Shown here one piece after another: positions 50,401-60,222 of a DNA stretch of 64,000 nt (its first letter is position 1; the number at the start of each line of letters is the position of its first letter). The translations under genes and the position numbers were made by a program. This DNA comes from Flectobacillus sp. BAB-3569 (GTDB taxonomy: Bacteria; Bacteroidota; Bacteroidia; Cytophagales; Spirosomataceae). The notes under the pieces are model-generated. The model worked only from the letters and a program-made list of their open reading frames with translations. It did no database searches and had not been told where the DNA came from. Where the stretch lies: positions 1 through 64,000 of the forward strand of contig NZ_NJFZ01000016.1 in assembly GCF_002270355.1 (NCBI RefSeq). The letters run 5' to 3'.

Positions 50401-50607
50401 GGATTCAGCTCGGCTCGTATTTATGTAAATGCTACAAATCCATTTATTCTTTATTCTCCATTAGTACGAGACAAACTTGCTATTGACCCAGAAGGAAATG
50501 GTTATGGAAACACAATTCAAGGGGGTAACTTCAACCGTGTGATTAGTGTAAACCTTAATAACCCGCCTGTACGTCAGTTCACATTAGGGGTCAATCTCAA
50601 ATTTTAA
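47470..50607 (+). CDS. susC: SusC/RagA-family TonB-linked outer-membrane transporter
   Basis: 1045 residues. A signal peptide (ending YTIQAQ) is followed by a carboxypeptidase-regulatory-like domain (IKGKVTAEDGKPVAGATVKV, ~35-110), the TonB box/SusC signature (GEVIVVGYGTQKKRDITGAV), the plug (LNSLKGRAAGVSI, RVRGNRSL, ISNIEILKDASATAIYGSRG) and a ~22-strand barrel ending QFTLGVNLKF. It would import oligosaccharides through the outer membrane with energy from TonB/ExbBD. It is 14 nt upstream of the SusD gene and downstream of the HTCS, a classical polysaccharide-utilisation arrangement. The symbol denotes the family only. Confidence 0.95.
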   Translation: MKRNNYLIIQWQSFPLMKLCLVMFAVLLSYTIQAQTIKGKVTAEDGKPVAGATVKVKGSNVGTVANNDGEYTLSNVAKNTVFVISSIGYLPAEINIGTRTFVEIVLSADTRELGEVIVVGYGTQKKRDITGAVVSVTEATLKEVPAPNLLNSLKGRAAGVSIVSNGSTPGSQASIRVRGNRSLTTGNGDGLDGPLVVVDGIPFGGLNDINPDDISNIEILKDASATAIYGSRGAGGVILVTTKRGKVGKPIFSYDGYHGITSMMGKYNVMNGEQYAKFKDLSAAYNTQGAGTTAYPLTEEEKANLAAGVSTDWQSLLYKPGFNSSHQLGLQGGVENTQYGIGIGYFNETGIMPNQNFDRMTIRATLDQKIGKRVKIGLNTINTLTHRNDPAGAGIPTELVRLSPLVLPYNADGSVNLNPKKGTIEAQAVSPLTLISRGADILSNERSLRTFNSLYAEVNILDGLKYRFNAGLNFSQVHFNGYAPPNTFVNSGTEQSVSSADIRNTEYWDVNFQHLLYYDKVFAQKHKVGLTALYEITKNHNIGSSFNVRGVPADYIKTANFSLASGQPTGSGSFAEAGLVSYMARLNYTFNDKYTLTATFRRDGSSTLSPGNQYFNYPAIGLSWNIIDEPFMKQLNAVSNLKLRGGWGISGNRNVDPYATLGALSSGYYNFGTTTAGQALAYTVTSLPASNLGWQSTAQWDFGLEVGLFNNRVTGSFDVYQQNTKDILLSVNLPQSNGAGSALKNLGKTQGNGFESSVTIDVIRSKSGFNWSTDLTYFFNREKITQLTTPTELDNKGNYWFVGQPLTVIYDYNKIGIWQQSDKDNGTLAKQTSPVQVPGEIRVEDVDGNGKIDANDRKVIGNFQPAWEGGFTNRVTFKNLDLSIVTYARMGMKVLVPYLAGTSGGGSGFGFLNQGRSNQLVMDYWTTDNPTNAFPRPNAGGGVRDFTSTTQYQDGSFIKVRSINLGYTLPSKMLGKLGFSSARIYVNATNPFILYSPLVRDKLAIDPEGNGYGNTIQGGNFNRVISVNLNNPPVRQFTLGVNLKF

Positions 50608-50621
50608 TAGTTGATAATAAT

Positions 50622-52433
50622 ATGAAAAAAATAAAAATCTCGATATTAGCCTGTACTTTATTTTTAAGTTTAGGTTGTGAAAATATACTTGAAGAAAAGC
50701 CTCAATCTCAAATCGTGCCTTCCTATTTCAATAGCCCTGCTGGTGTATTGGGAGGTATTGCAGGGGTTTACAATGAAATTCGTAACCAATGGGGAACAGA
50801 AGGATTTTCCTCAGAAATGCAAGCAGGAACTGACGAATTTGTTCAAGGTGCAAGTAGCGGTGGTGGACCTGTACATACCTTCAATGGTTTGAATGGTACA
50901 AACTTTGGTTCGGCTTGGGGAACAGCCTTTACTTGTGTCAATACTATCAATGGGGTATTAAAGTTTGGTCAAAATATCAGTCTTCCAGAGGCTACTAAAA
51001 AACAATATTTGGCACAAGCGAAATTCTTGCGCGCCTTCTGGTATTTTTATCTAGTGCAAACTTGGGGAGACGTGCCTTTGCATACTGAATTTATTACAGT
51101 TCCTTCTCAGGCAGCGAAAAGAGACCCAGCGTTGGAAGTATATAAGCTCATTATCAAAGACTTGACTGAAGCTGCTGCTGATTTACCAGAAAAGCCAACG
51201 GCTCCATTTTTGGGTAAAGCTGCGACAAAACCTGTTGCACAATTTTTCTTAGCAAAAGCCTATCTAACCCGTGGTTGGTTGACCAACTCACAAACGGACT
51301 ATGCTGAAGCAGCTAAAATTTCGAGTGATATTATTGCTAACAAAGCCAACTATGGCTTGGATTTGTGGCAAGACTTTGGCGATGCTTTTGTGCCTGCTAA
51401 TGACTACGGAAAAGAAACAATGTTTGTGAGTGACCACTCAAATGATGCTAAATTTGGTTACTATTCAGTGGGTGGTGGTGCCAGTGGTGGTGCTGGACAA
51501 AACCTAACACCTTGGTTTACCAACTGGAACTATCCAAACAATAGTGGTGTAAACTCTACTGTAAATGCTAATGGAGTTTTAGTAAACTCGGGTACTTCTT
51601 TGATGGTGCGTGACTCATATTATGGTCGTCCATACCAACGTTTGCGTCCAAATAGTGTTAAACAAAGTTCTGGAGAAGTGGCTGGAAAGAACTATTTCCT
51701 TGACCAAGCTTTTGTAAAAAGAGATATAGATTCACGATTTGCTAATACCTTCTATACGGTATATATCGCAAACCAATCTATTACTAACACTGCTACGGCA
51801 GCCAATAATAAAAGAGGAATTTCTTATACGACTCAAGTTGGGGTAGATACTGCCGTTTGGCTTCCTGATTTTGAAGTGGCAGGTGCACCTCAATTCTATG
51901 GTACAAGACCATTTAAAGGACTTATTATTCCTCCAAGTCTTTGGAAATCAGATGTATATCCAGCTATCAAAAAACACATGGATCCTAGTCGTGGAAGTAA
52001 CTTCAATGACCCTTCTACTCGTCCTGTTGTAATTACACGATTTGCTGAGGTATATCTTATCGGAGCAGAAGCTTATCTTCAGGCAGGTGATAAGGCAAAG
52101 GCTGCCGAGTTGTTGAATGTACTTCGTCAAAGAGCAGCTTATCGCAAAACAAATACACCAGCACAAAATACAGCGGCTGCTGCGGCGATGTTAATCAAGG
52201 ATTCGGACGTAACAATCGACTTTATTTTGGATGAAAGAAGTCGTGAGTTGTTCGGCGAGTGGATGAGATACCAAGATTTAGTACGTACAAAATCTTTGGT
52301 AAGACGTATTAAGCTTTGGAATAGTGAAGCGGCTCCTTATGTGAAAGATTTTCACGTTTTGAGACCTATCCCACAGTCAGAAATAGATCGTACTGTTGAA
52401 GGCCCTCCATTTACACAAAATGCAGGATACTAA
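50622..52433 (+). CDS. susD: SusD/RagB-family nutrient-binding lipoprotein
   Basis: 603 residues. Lipobox in LSLGCENILEEKPQS (Cys19), then the tetratricopeptide-like SusD fold: FLRAFWYFYLVQTWGDVPL, AKAYLTRGWL, RFAEVYLIGAEAYLQAGDKAKA, and the C-terminal DFILDERSRELFGEWMRYQDLVRT, which is the most conserved block of the family. It caps the SusC barrel at the cell surface and captures the glycan. The stretch 190-400 is the variable ligand-facing part. Followed by an R2 hairpin that may act as terminator. The symbol denotes the family only. Confidence 0.95.
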   Translation: MKKIKISILACTLFLSLGCENILEEKPQSQIVPSYFNSPAGVLGGIAGVYNEIRNQWGTEGFSSEMQAGTDEFVQGASSGGGPVHTFNGLNGTNFGSAWGTAFTCVNTINGVLKFGQNISLPEATKKQYLAQAKFLRAFWYFYLVQTWGDVPLHTEFITVPSQAAKRDPALEVYKLIIKDLTEAAADLPEKPTAPFLGKAATKPVAQFFLAKAYLTRGWLTNSQTDYAEAAKISSDIIANKANYGLDLWQDFGDAFVPANDYGKETMFVSDHSNDAKFGYYSVGGGASGGAGQNLTPWFTNWNYPNNSGVNSTVNANGVLVNSGTSLMVRDSYYGRPYQRLRPNSVKQSSGEVAGKNYFLDQAFVKRDIDSRFANTFYTVYIANQSITNTATAANNKRGISYTTQVGVDTAVWLPDFEVAGAPQFYGTRPFKGLIIPPSLWKSDVYPAIKKHMDPSRGSNFNDPSTRPVVITRFAEVYLIGAEAYLQAGDKAKAAELLNVLRQRAAYRKTNTPAQNTAAAAAMLIKDSDVTIDFILDERSRELFGEWMRYQDLVRTKSLVRRIKLWNSEAAPYVKDFHVLRPIPQSEIDRTVEGPPFTQNAGY

Positions 52434-52490
52434 TTAGTGCTGAGTGGTGAATTGTGAATGCAATTTTTTAAATTCACAATTCACTTTATC
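52433..52490. repeat. R2 repeat hairpin after susD
   Basis: GTGAATTGTGAAT and ATTCACAATTCAC make a 13-bp stem around a T-rich loop, directly after the susD stop codon. The sequence TAGTGCTGAGTGGTGAATTG is the R2 consensus. It may serve as transcript end. Confidence 0.65.
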
Positions 52491-52601
52491 AATTATACCG
52501 CATAGATATGCCTGTAGATTAGGATTTTTCAGAAACCAATCTTTTCATTAGCTTCGTAGGAGCGATAGTTTGGTAGCAAAGATTTTTTTCCTGAGCTACA
52601 A

Positions 52602-52666
52602 AAAGAGCGCCGTAGGTGCGACAGACCTCAAGATTTTGGTTTTCTGTCGTACCTACGGCACTTTTA
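52602..52666. repeat. R3 hairpin repeat, left copy
   Basis: GCGCCGTAGGTGCGACAGA and TCTGTCGTACCTACGGCAC pair with two mismatches around a ~16-nt loop and are followed by TTTTATAAG. A second, perfect copy lies at 54842-54903, so the two bracket the two-headed esterase gene. A related piece (CGTAGGAGCGATAG) sits at 52555-52570. Confidence 0.75.
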
Positions 52667-52692
52667 TAAGTTAGTAGGCAATTTAAAATTCA

Positions 52693-54750
<2,058 letters not shown>

Positions 54751-54841
54751 GCGGATGTTATTTGTTAACAGTAAATCTGTTATTTGAAGGTACTCTCAAT
54801 CTGAAGAATACAATCAACATATTATTTATCTACTATTTTTG

Positions 54842-54907
54842 AAAGCGCCGTAGGTGCGACAGAATCCAACATATTTTGTTTTCTGTCGCACCTACGGCGC
54901 TTTTTAT
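54842..54907. repeat. R3 hairpin repeat, right copy (perfect 23-bp stem)
   Basis: The arms 54842-54864 (core GCGCCGTAGGTGCGACAG) and 54881-54903 (core CTGTCGCACCTACGGCGC) are exactly complementary, loop 16 nt, followed by TTTTTAT. It is 91 nt after the esterase stop and could work as its terminator, but the same element also lies before the gene. Confidence 0.8.
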
Positions 54908-54955
54908 AATTCCAACGCCTTTTTTGATACTCTCATACTAGATATCACTCGGACT

Positions 54956-54976
54956 GAGACGCAATCATTGCGTCTC
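54956..54976. repeat. R4 palindrome, left copy
   Basis: GAGACGCAAT-C-ATTGCGTCTC is a perfect 10-bp palindrome with a 1-nt centre. A near copy is at 55648-55668; between the two lies the decayed sensor gene. Confidence 0.65.
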
Positions 54977-55262
54977 TACTAGTTCATTTAAAAATAATCA
55001 CTAAATCGCTCCTTTTCTGGTACAATCTCCACAGCTGGTGTACACCTTTCAAATGACGTAATTTATTTGTTTATTAAACTTGTACCACTTACAAAGTTTT
55101 ATTTATGTGGTGAAATCGTATTAACGGTACAATAATTGAAGACTTTAGTCATCAAAAGTACCAACAGGCATCTATTTTGATTAGGGTAGAGCAGTCAGCA
55201 ATATTTAAAGGAGATTTTTGCATTGATGTGCCTTTAAAAATAGTTTTGTTGTTTTTACCGAT

Positions 55263-55607
55263 ATGAAAATATTTATAATAGCTGCTTGTATAGGCCTCAT
55301 GGCTTTCTTCCACGCGGAGAAGGTTCGTGGACAATATTTTAGTTACCTGACGACTAAGGATGGTCTATCGTAAAAGATAAGTACGGCTTTATGTAGTTTG
55401 GGGCTTGGAATGGGCTTTGCAGATATGATGGTTATAAATTTAAGACTTATAAAAATAATCCCAAAGATCTTCATTCTATTGCAAGTAATCGTATATAAGG
55501 ATACTTCTGGAGATTTGTGGATAGAAACTTTCCCTTCTATCATTTGTCGTTATAATTATCAAAGTGATGACTATACTCGATTCAAGGCTAATCAACTCCC
55601 TAATTGA
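55263..55607 (+). pseudogene. Decayed propeller-sensor (HTCS-type) gene fragment
   Basis: The ATG at 55263 opens a signal peptide and the first strand of a propeller sensor (MKIFIIAACIGLMAFF ... YFSYLTTKDGLS) and stops at once. The next pieces continue in other frames: KDKYGFM-stop-FGAWNGLCRYDGYK (a TGG to TAG change at the invariant Trp), then KTYKNNPKDLHSIASNR, and after a further small deletion DTSGDLWIETFPSIICRYNY to a stop at 55605. At least two deletions and one nonsense change are needed, and the rest of the ~1300-residue protein is missing. Unlike the other broken genes here this is true decay. It probably regulated a second polysaccharide locus now lost. Confidence 0.8.
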
Positions 55608-55647
55608 GCGAGTGAGTGATTATGTAAAAAATTGTATTCCATCAGTA

Positions 55648-55668
55648 GAGATGCAATGATTGCGTCTT
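55648..55668. repeat. R4 palindrome, right copy
   Basis: GAGATGCAAT-G-ATTGCGTCTT, a slightly diverged copy of the element at 54956-54976, 40 nt after the pseudogene end. Confidence 0.6.
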
Positions 55669-55695
55669 AAGCCATTCATATCTAGCACAGTAGCA

Positions 55696-55738
55696 TCAAA
55701 AAAGCGGTCGAAAACATATTTTTCGACCGCTTTTTTGA
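55696..55738 (-). terminator. Strong terminator of the efflux operon
   Basis: TCAAAAAAGCGGTCGAAAA (55696-55714) and its exact complement (55720-55738) form a 19-bp stem with 5-nt loop. Both flanks are A/T runs, so it can end transcription on either strand; it lies 46 nt after the adaptor gene stop. Confidence 0.85.
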
Positions 55739-55784
55739 TAATAACTTGGAGAATATTCCTCAATTCAGAATCATTCCTATTGTC

Positions 55785-56909
55785 TTATTTCACTTTTACA
55801 GGAAAACCATTTCTGACTTCTTCACTGGCAGTTGTTACTAGATTATCACCCTCTTTTAAATCACCAAAAATCTCAATTTTGCCATCCGCTTCACGACCTT
55901 TTTCTACATCTACCCATTCTGCATTACCATTCACAATTCTAATGACAAATACTCTTTCTGGCGAATTAACTACCGCCGATTTTGGGACAACAAAAGTTGG
56001 AACTTGCGAAGGCATATTCAATTTGACTTCTGCAATCATACCTGGGAGTAGTTTTTTACTTGAATTATCAATATCCATTTCAATACGCTCTGCACGAAGT
56101 TTAGTGTCCAATGCACCTGCCACACGTTTGATTTGTGCTTTGAATAATTCGTTTGGTCGAGACCTCACTCGGAAAGTAATCGTGCTCTGTGGTGATAAAT
56201 AGGCCGTGTATATTTCTGGAATTGCTACCGCCAAACGAAGTACTTTTTGATTTTGAAGGAAAAACATTGGTTTGTCAGAACCTTTACCTGATGGTCCTAC
56301 ATAAGCTCCCAAACTGATATTACGCACCGAAATCGTACCATCGAATGGAGCACGAACTTCCAAGTAATTTTTGGTATCTGCAATTTCTTTATAATTGGCT
56401 TTTGCAGCTTCTAACAAAGCAAAATCTGCATTTTTACGCGCCAAGGCTTGGTCTAATTCGTTTGGTGAGATAGTTCCAGGCGTTTGGGAGGTATGATACA
56501 AACGATCATAATTGGCTTTGCTAGCAATATAAATAGCTTCTTGTGATTTTAAACGAGAAGAAGCTGCTGTCAACTGCGCTGTGATTTCTGGAGCGTCTAA
56601 GCTTGCCAATAATTGTCCTGCACGTACTTCTGAGCCTACATCTACGGTCATTTGGCGCACAAAACTGTTAACTTTTGCGTAAAGTTCCACGTCTTGCTTG
56701 GCAGTTAGCTCACCTGGTAATTGTAGAGAAGCAGTCATTTTTTCTTTTGTTAAAGAAAAACTTTCTATTGTCGGGATTGTTGGCGCCGAAGCCGTTTTTT
56801 CTTTATGCTCAGATTTGGCTTCAGATTCGCCACAACTCGTAAATATTACAGAACTTAATATTAATCCCGTGGCAAAAAGGGTATATCTAAAAACAGTTGG
56901 ATAATTCAT
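55785..56909 (-). CDS. RND efflux periplasmic adaptor (membrane fusion protein)
   Basis: 374 residues from the ATG at 56909; a GTG 18 nt upstream is possible. The leader ends in IFTSC, a lipobox typical of these adaptors. The lipoyl halves (VELYAKVNSFVRQMTVDVGSEVRAGQLLASLDAP, split by turns; and LEVRAPFDGTISVRNISLGAYV) flank a helical hairpin (~95-165), followed by beta-barrel and membrane-proximal domains (VVPKSAVVNSPERVFVI). It bridges the RND pump to the TolC channel. Last gene of the operon, 9-27 nt after the pump gene depending on start. Confidence 0.92.
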   Translation of the reverse strand: MNYPTVFRYTLFATGLILSSVIFTSCGESEAKSEHKEKTASAPTIPTIESFSLTKEKMTASLQLPGELTAKQDVELYAKVNSFVRQMTVDVGSEVRAGQLLASLDAPEITAQLTAASSRLKSQEAIYIASKANYDRLYHTSQTPGTISPNELDQALARKNADFALLEAAKANYKEIADTKNYLEVRAPFDGTISVRNISLGAYVGPSGKGSDKPMFFLQNQKVLRLAVAIPEIYTAYLSPQSTITFRVRSRPNELFKAQIKRVAGALDTKLRAERIEMDIDNSSKKLLPGMIAEVKLNMPSQVPTFVVPKSAVVNSPERVFVIRIVNGNAEWVDVEKGREADGKIEIFGDLKEGDNLVTTASEEVRNGFPVKVK

Positions 56910-56936
56910 AATTTTTGTCGGTTGCACGTTGGAATC

Positions 56937-59900
56937 TTATTTTGATTGATAGATAGTCGAGATAAAATGCTTACTTTCTTCATCTTCAGGATCTAGTGAA
57001 ACAGATTCTGTGGAAGTTTTTTCTTGGAACCAAGCAAAAACCAATGGTAAAAATACCAAGGCAGCAAAAGTAGAAGCCAATAGTCCTCCAATTACGGCAC
57101 GTGCAAGAGGTGAGGTTTGATCTCCCCCTTCGCCCAAGCCCGAAGCCATCGGAATCATACCTACCACCATCGCAACACTGGTCATCAAGATCGGACGAAG
57201 ACGCAAAGAGGCCGCCTCACGTGCAGACTTGAGCGCATTACCGCTATGTTTGCGAAGTTGCTCGGCATTGGTAATCATCAATACGGCATTGGCGATTGAT
57301 ACCCCGACCGACATAATGATTCCCATGTAGGATTGCAAGTTCAGCGTCGAGCGAGTCATTACTAACATGAGTAATGCCCCTAAAATTACCGCAGGAACCG
57401 TTGTAAGCACCACAAAAGATACTTTAAATGACTGGAAATTAGCGGCTAACATCAAGAAAATCACTACAATGGCGACTAACAAACCCGACTGCAAGCTATC
57501 TAGGGTTTCGGTCAATACTTTACTCAAACCAATTGGCTCAATTGTCAAACCACGAGGAAGTTCTCCAAGAGAATCTAAGGCTTTAGTTACGCCAGTTGTG
57601 GCTGTACCCAAGTCGGTTTTGTATAAATTAGCAGTAACCGAAATTACTGGAACCGCCCCTAAGTTGTCATTTTCGCCATACGTTTTACTTGTCGTAATGG
57701 TAGCCACATCGCTCAATACAGGTCGACTAGCGTTTCTAGTAATAGGAATTTCACTGATATCCTGAATGCTTTTTAGTTGATTTTCAGGAATTTGTACTTG
57801 AACGCTGTAGGTCTGGTTCGATTTTTCATCTATCCAAACACTTTTATCTGTATAACGCGATGACGAAGTTGAAGCGGTAATCGAACGAGAGATTTCAGCA
57901 ATATCAATACCCAATTGTGCCGCACGAACACGGTCGATAGAAATATTAATAGCAGGATAATTGGTCGATTGACCGATTTGGACATCTCTCAAATAAGGCA
58001 ACTCATTCAATTTCTCTACAACCTTTTTGGCATATTCCTCATTGTTTTTCTTATTTCTTCCTGAAATACGAACCTCAATTGGCGTTGGCGAACCTTGACT
58101 CAAAATCTTGTCTGTCAACTCGATAGGCTCAAAAGACAATTGAATATCGGGTACTTTTGCTTTTACTTTTTCACGAAGTTCTTCTTTTAAATCTTCTAAA
58201 TTTGCTTTGTAATGCTCCTCCAATTGTACTTGTAATACCGCTTCATGTGGTCCGCTCATAAACAAATAAATAGGACTTGTAGAAAATAACCCAGGGTGTT
58301 GTCCCACAAAAGCCGAAGTAATAGAAATGTTTTCTCGACCTACCATTTGTTCTAAAATACCCACTGTCTGAATCAGTTTTTGCTCTGTTCGCTCAATACG
58401 TGTTCCCTCTTTGGCACGAATACGTACCTGAAACTGACCACCGTTGGCTCTTGGCAATACATCACGACCAATATTTTTGAGTAAAAAGAACGCTGCCACA
58501 CTCGCTAGTATCAGATAGGTAACTACAACTAATTTGCGATGCGGTAATAGTCTATCCAGAAAAATCATAAAGTGAGCTTTGAATCGGTCGAACACTCCTA
58601 GTTTAGTAGGTTTTGGTTTAGGCTCTACTAATACTTTTTTCTGATTCAAAGTATCCTTTTCTGACTCAGGACTTAAACCTGACATTTGAAATTCCTCATC
58701 TTCTGTGATAGGATGACCCGCTTGTTTGGCGTGAGCTTTGGCATGACCTTTCATCATCCAGTTGGCCATAATTGGTACAAAAGTTTGAGAAAGTAAGAAC
58801 GAAATCAACATCGAGAAACCAATCGCTAAAGATAGAGGCAAAAACAAAGCACCTGGAATACCTTTCATGGTAAAGGCAGGTGCAAAAACGGCCAAAATAC
58901 AAAAGAGAATCAACAATTTAGGAAAAGCGATTTCCTTACAAGCATCCCAAATCGCCAAGGCTTTGGGTTTGCCCATATCAAAATGCTGGTGAATATTCTC
59001 AATCGTTACGGTTGATTCATCTACCAAAATACCAATTGCTAATGATAAACCGCTCAATGTCATGATATTGATGGTTTGTCCGCTCAAATACAAGAATAAA
59101 ATTCCTGAAATAATCGAGGTCGGAATGGTCATAATCACAATCATTGCACCACGGGTATCTCCCAAGAAAAGCAATACCATCAAACCCGTCAAAACTGCAC
59201 CAATCGCCCCTTCGCTCATCAAGCTTTTTACGGCATTCATTACATAGACGCTCTGGTCAAATTCGTAAGACAATTGTACATCTTCAGGTAATTGACTTTT
59301 GAATTTGGGAAGATTCTTTTTCAAATCTTGGACTACATCCCAAGTCGATGCATCGGCCGTTTTAGTAATAGCCATATACACAGAGCGTTTACCATTGACT
59401 AGTGCGTAACTGGAAGTAATATCGGCAGCATCTTCCACTTTTGCCACATCACGCAAATACAAGTTGGCAACCCCTCCTTTGAAAATAGGAATATCCTGAA
59501 AATCTTCAATCTTTTTAATGGTTGTATTCACTGGCGTGATATAATTGACATCGCCAATACGAACGTTTCCAGAAGGTGATGTTTGGTTGTTGAGTCGAAT
59601 AGCTTCAACAATTTGGTCGGGTGTAATATTGTGTGCGCGCATCAACTCAGGATCTGCTTTGATTACGACTGTTCGGATATTACCTCCAAATGGTGGTGGC
59701 GCCATCAAACCTGGGATTGAAGTAAATGACGAACGAATATAGGTATTTGCCAAGTCGAGCAGTTCGTTATTAGAACGAACTTTACTACTCAATACTAATT
59801 GACCCACTGGCAAAGTTGAGGCATCAAAACGCAAAATAAAAGGAGGTTGAGAGCCAGGAGGAAATATGGCTTGCGCACGGTTACTAAACGCTGATACTTC

Positions 59901-60218
59901 GGCGGCAGCTTGCGCCATATTAGTACCTTGATAAAAGGTTAGTTTCATCAAGGTAAGTCCTTGAATGTTTTTGGTTTCGATACTTTTTACCCCCGAAACA
60001 TACAACAATAAGTTGACATACTGCTTACCAAAAAAAGCCTCCATTTGTGTTGGAGTGTACCCTCCAAAAGGGTGCGAAATATAAATAACAGGCAAGTTCA
60101 TATCTGGAAAAATATCCACTTTAATATTGCGGACTGCATTTATTCCAAAAAAGACCATACCTGCCACCAATACCAAAATAGTAATGGGTTTGCGTAGGGC
60201 TGTTCTAATTAAATTCAT
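56937..60218 (-). CDS. RND-family efflux permease
   Basis: 1093 residues, slightly longer than the usual ~1040 because of a ~50-residue charged insert around residues 500-550 (HAKAHAKQAGHPITEDEEF). Helix 1 (ITILVLVAGMVFFGINAV), the central bundle (TGLMVLLFLGDTRG, IMTIPTSIISGILF) and helix 4 with SLAIGILVDESTVTIENI are clear; the acidic pair Asp-Glu stands where AcrB has Asp-Asp, which suggests proton-driven export with a variant relay. The C-terminal half repeats the fold (MGIIMSVGVSIANAVLMI, MTSVAMVVGMIPMA). Second gene of the operon: TolC gene 4 nt upstream, adaptor downstream. Substrate not predictable; sequence is nearer the AcrB/HAE group than to metal pumps as far as I can judge. Confidence 0.92.
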   Translation of the reverse strand: MNLIRTALRKPITILVLVAGMVFFGINAVRNIKVDIFPDMNLPVIYISHPFGGYTPTQMEAFFGKQYVNLLLYVSGVKSIETKNIQGLTLMKLTFYQGTNMAQAAAEVSAFSNRAQAIFPPGSQPPFILRFDASTLPVGQLVLSSKVRSNNELLDLANTYIRSSFTSIPGLMAPPPFGGNIRTVVIKADPELMRAHNITPDQIVEAIRLNNQTSPSGNVRIGDVNYITPVNTTIKKIEDFQDIPIFKGGVANLYLRDVAKVEDAADITSSYALVNGKRSVYMAITKTADASTWDVVQDLKKNLPKFKSQLPEDVQLSYEFDQSVYVMNAVKSLMSEGAIGAVLTGLMVLLFLGDTRGAMIVIMTIPTSIISGILFLYLSGQTINIMTLSGLSLAIGILVDESTVTIENIHQHFDMGKPKALAIWDACKEIAFPKLLILFCILAVFAPAFTMKGIPGALFLPLSLAIGFSMLISFLLSQTFVPIMANWMMKGHAKAHAKQAGHPITEDEEFQMSGLSPESEKDTLNQKKVLVEPKPKPTKLGVFDRFKAHFMIFLDRLLPHRKLVVVTYLILASVAAFFLLKNIGRDVLPRANGGQFQVRIRAKEGTRIERTEQKLIQTVGILEQMVGRENISITSAFVGQHPGLFSTSPIYLFMSGPHEAVLQVQLEEHYKANLEDLKEELREKVKAKVPDIQLSFEPIELTDKILSQGSPTPIEVRISGRNKKNNEEYAKKVVEKLNELPYLRDVQIGQSTNYPAINISIDRVRAAQLGIDIAEISRSITASTSSSRYTDKSVWIDEKSNQTYSVQVQIPENQLKSIQDISEIPITRNASRPVLSDVATITTSKTYGENDNLGAVPVISVTANLYKTDLGTATTGVTKALDSLGELPRGLTIEPIGLSKVLTETLDSLQSGLLVAIVVIFLMLAANFQSFKVSFVVLTTVPAVILGALLMLVMTRSTLNLQSYMGIIMSVGVSIANAVLMITNAEQLRKHSGNALKSAREAASLRLRPILMTSVAMVVGMIPMASGLGEGGDQTSPLARAVIGGLLASTFAALVFLPLVFAWFQEKTSTESVSLDPEDEESKHFISTIYQSK

Positions 60219-60222
60219 ACAA

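Noticed and set aside
55660-56202. 180-codon plus-strand open frame opposite the adaptor gene
   Set aside because: Antisense to conserved adaptor domains; low-complexity Ser/Thr/Leu composition.
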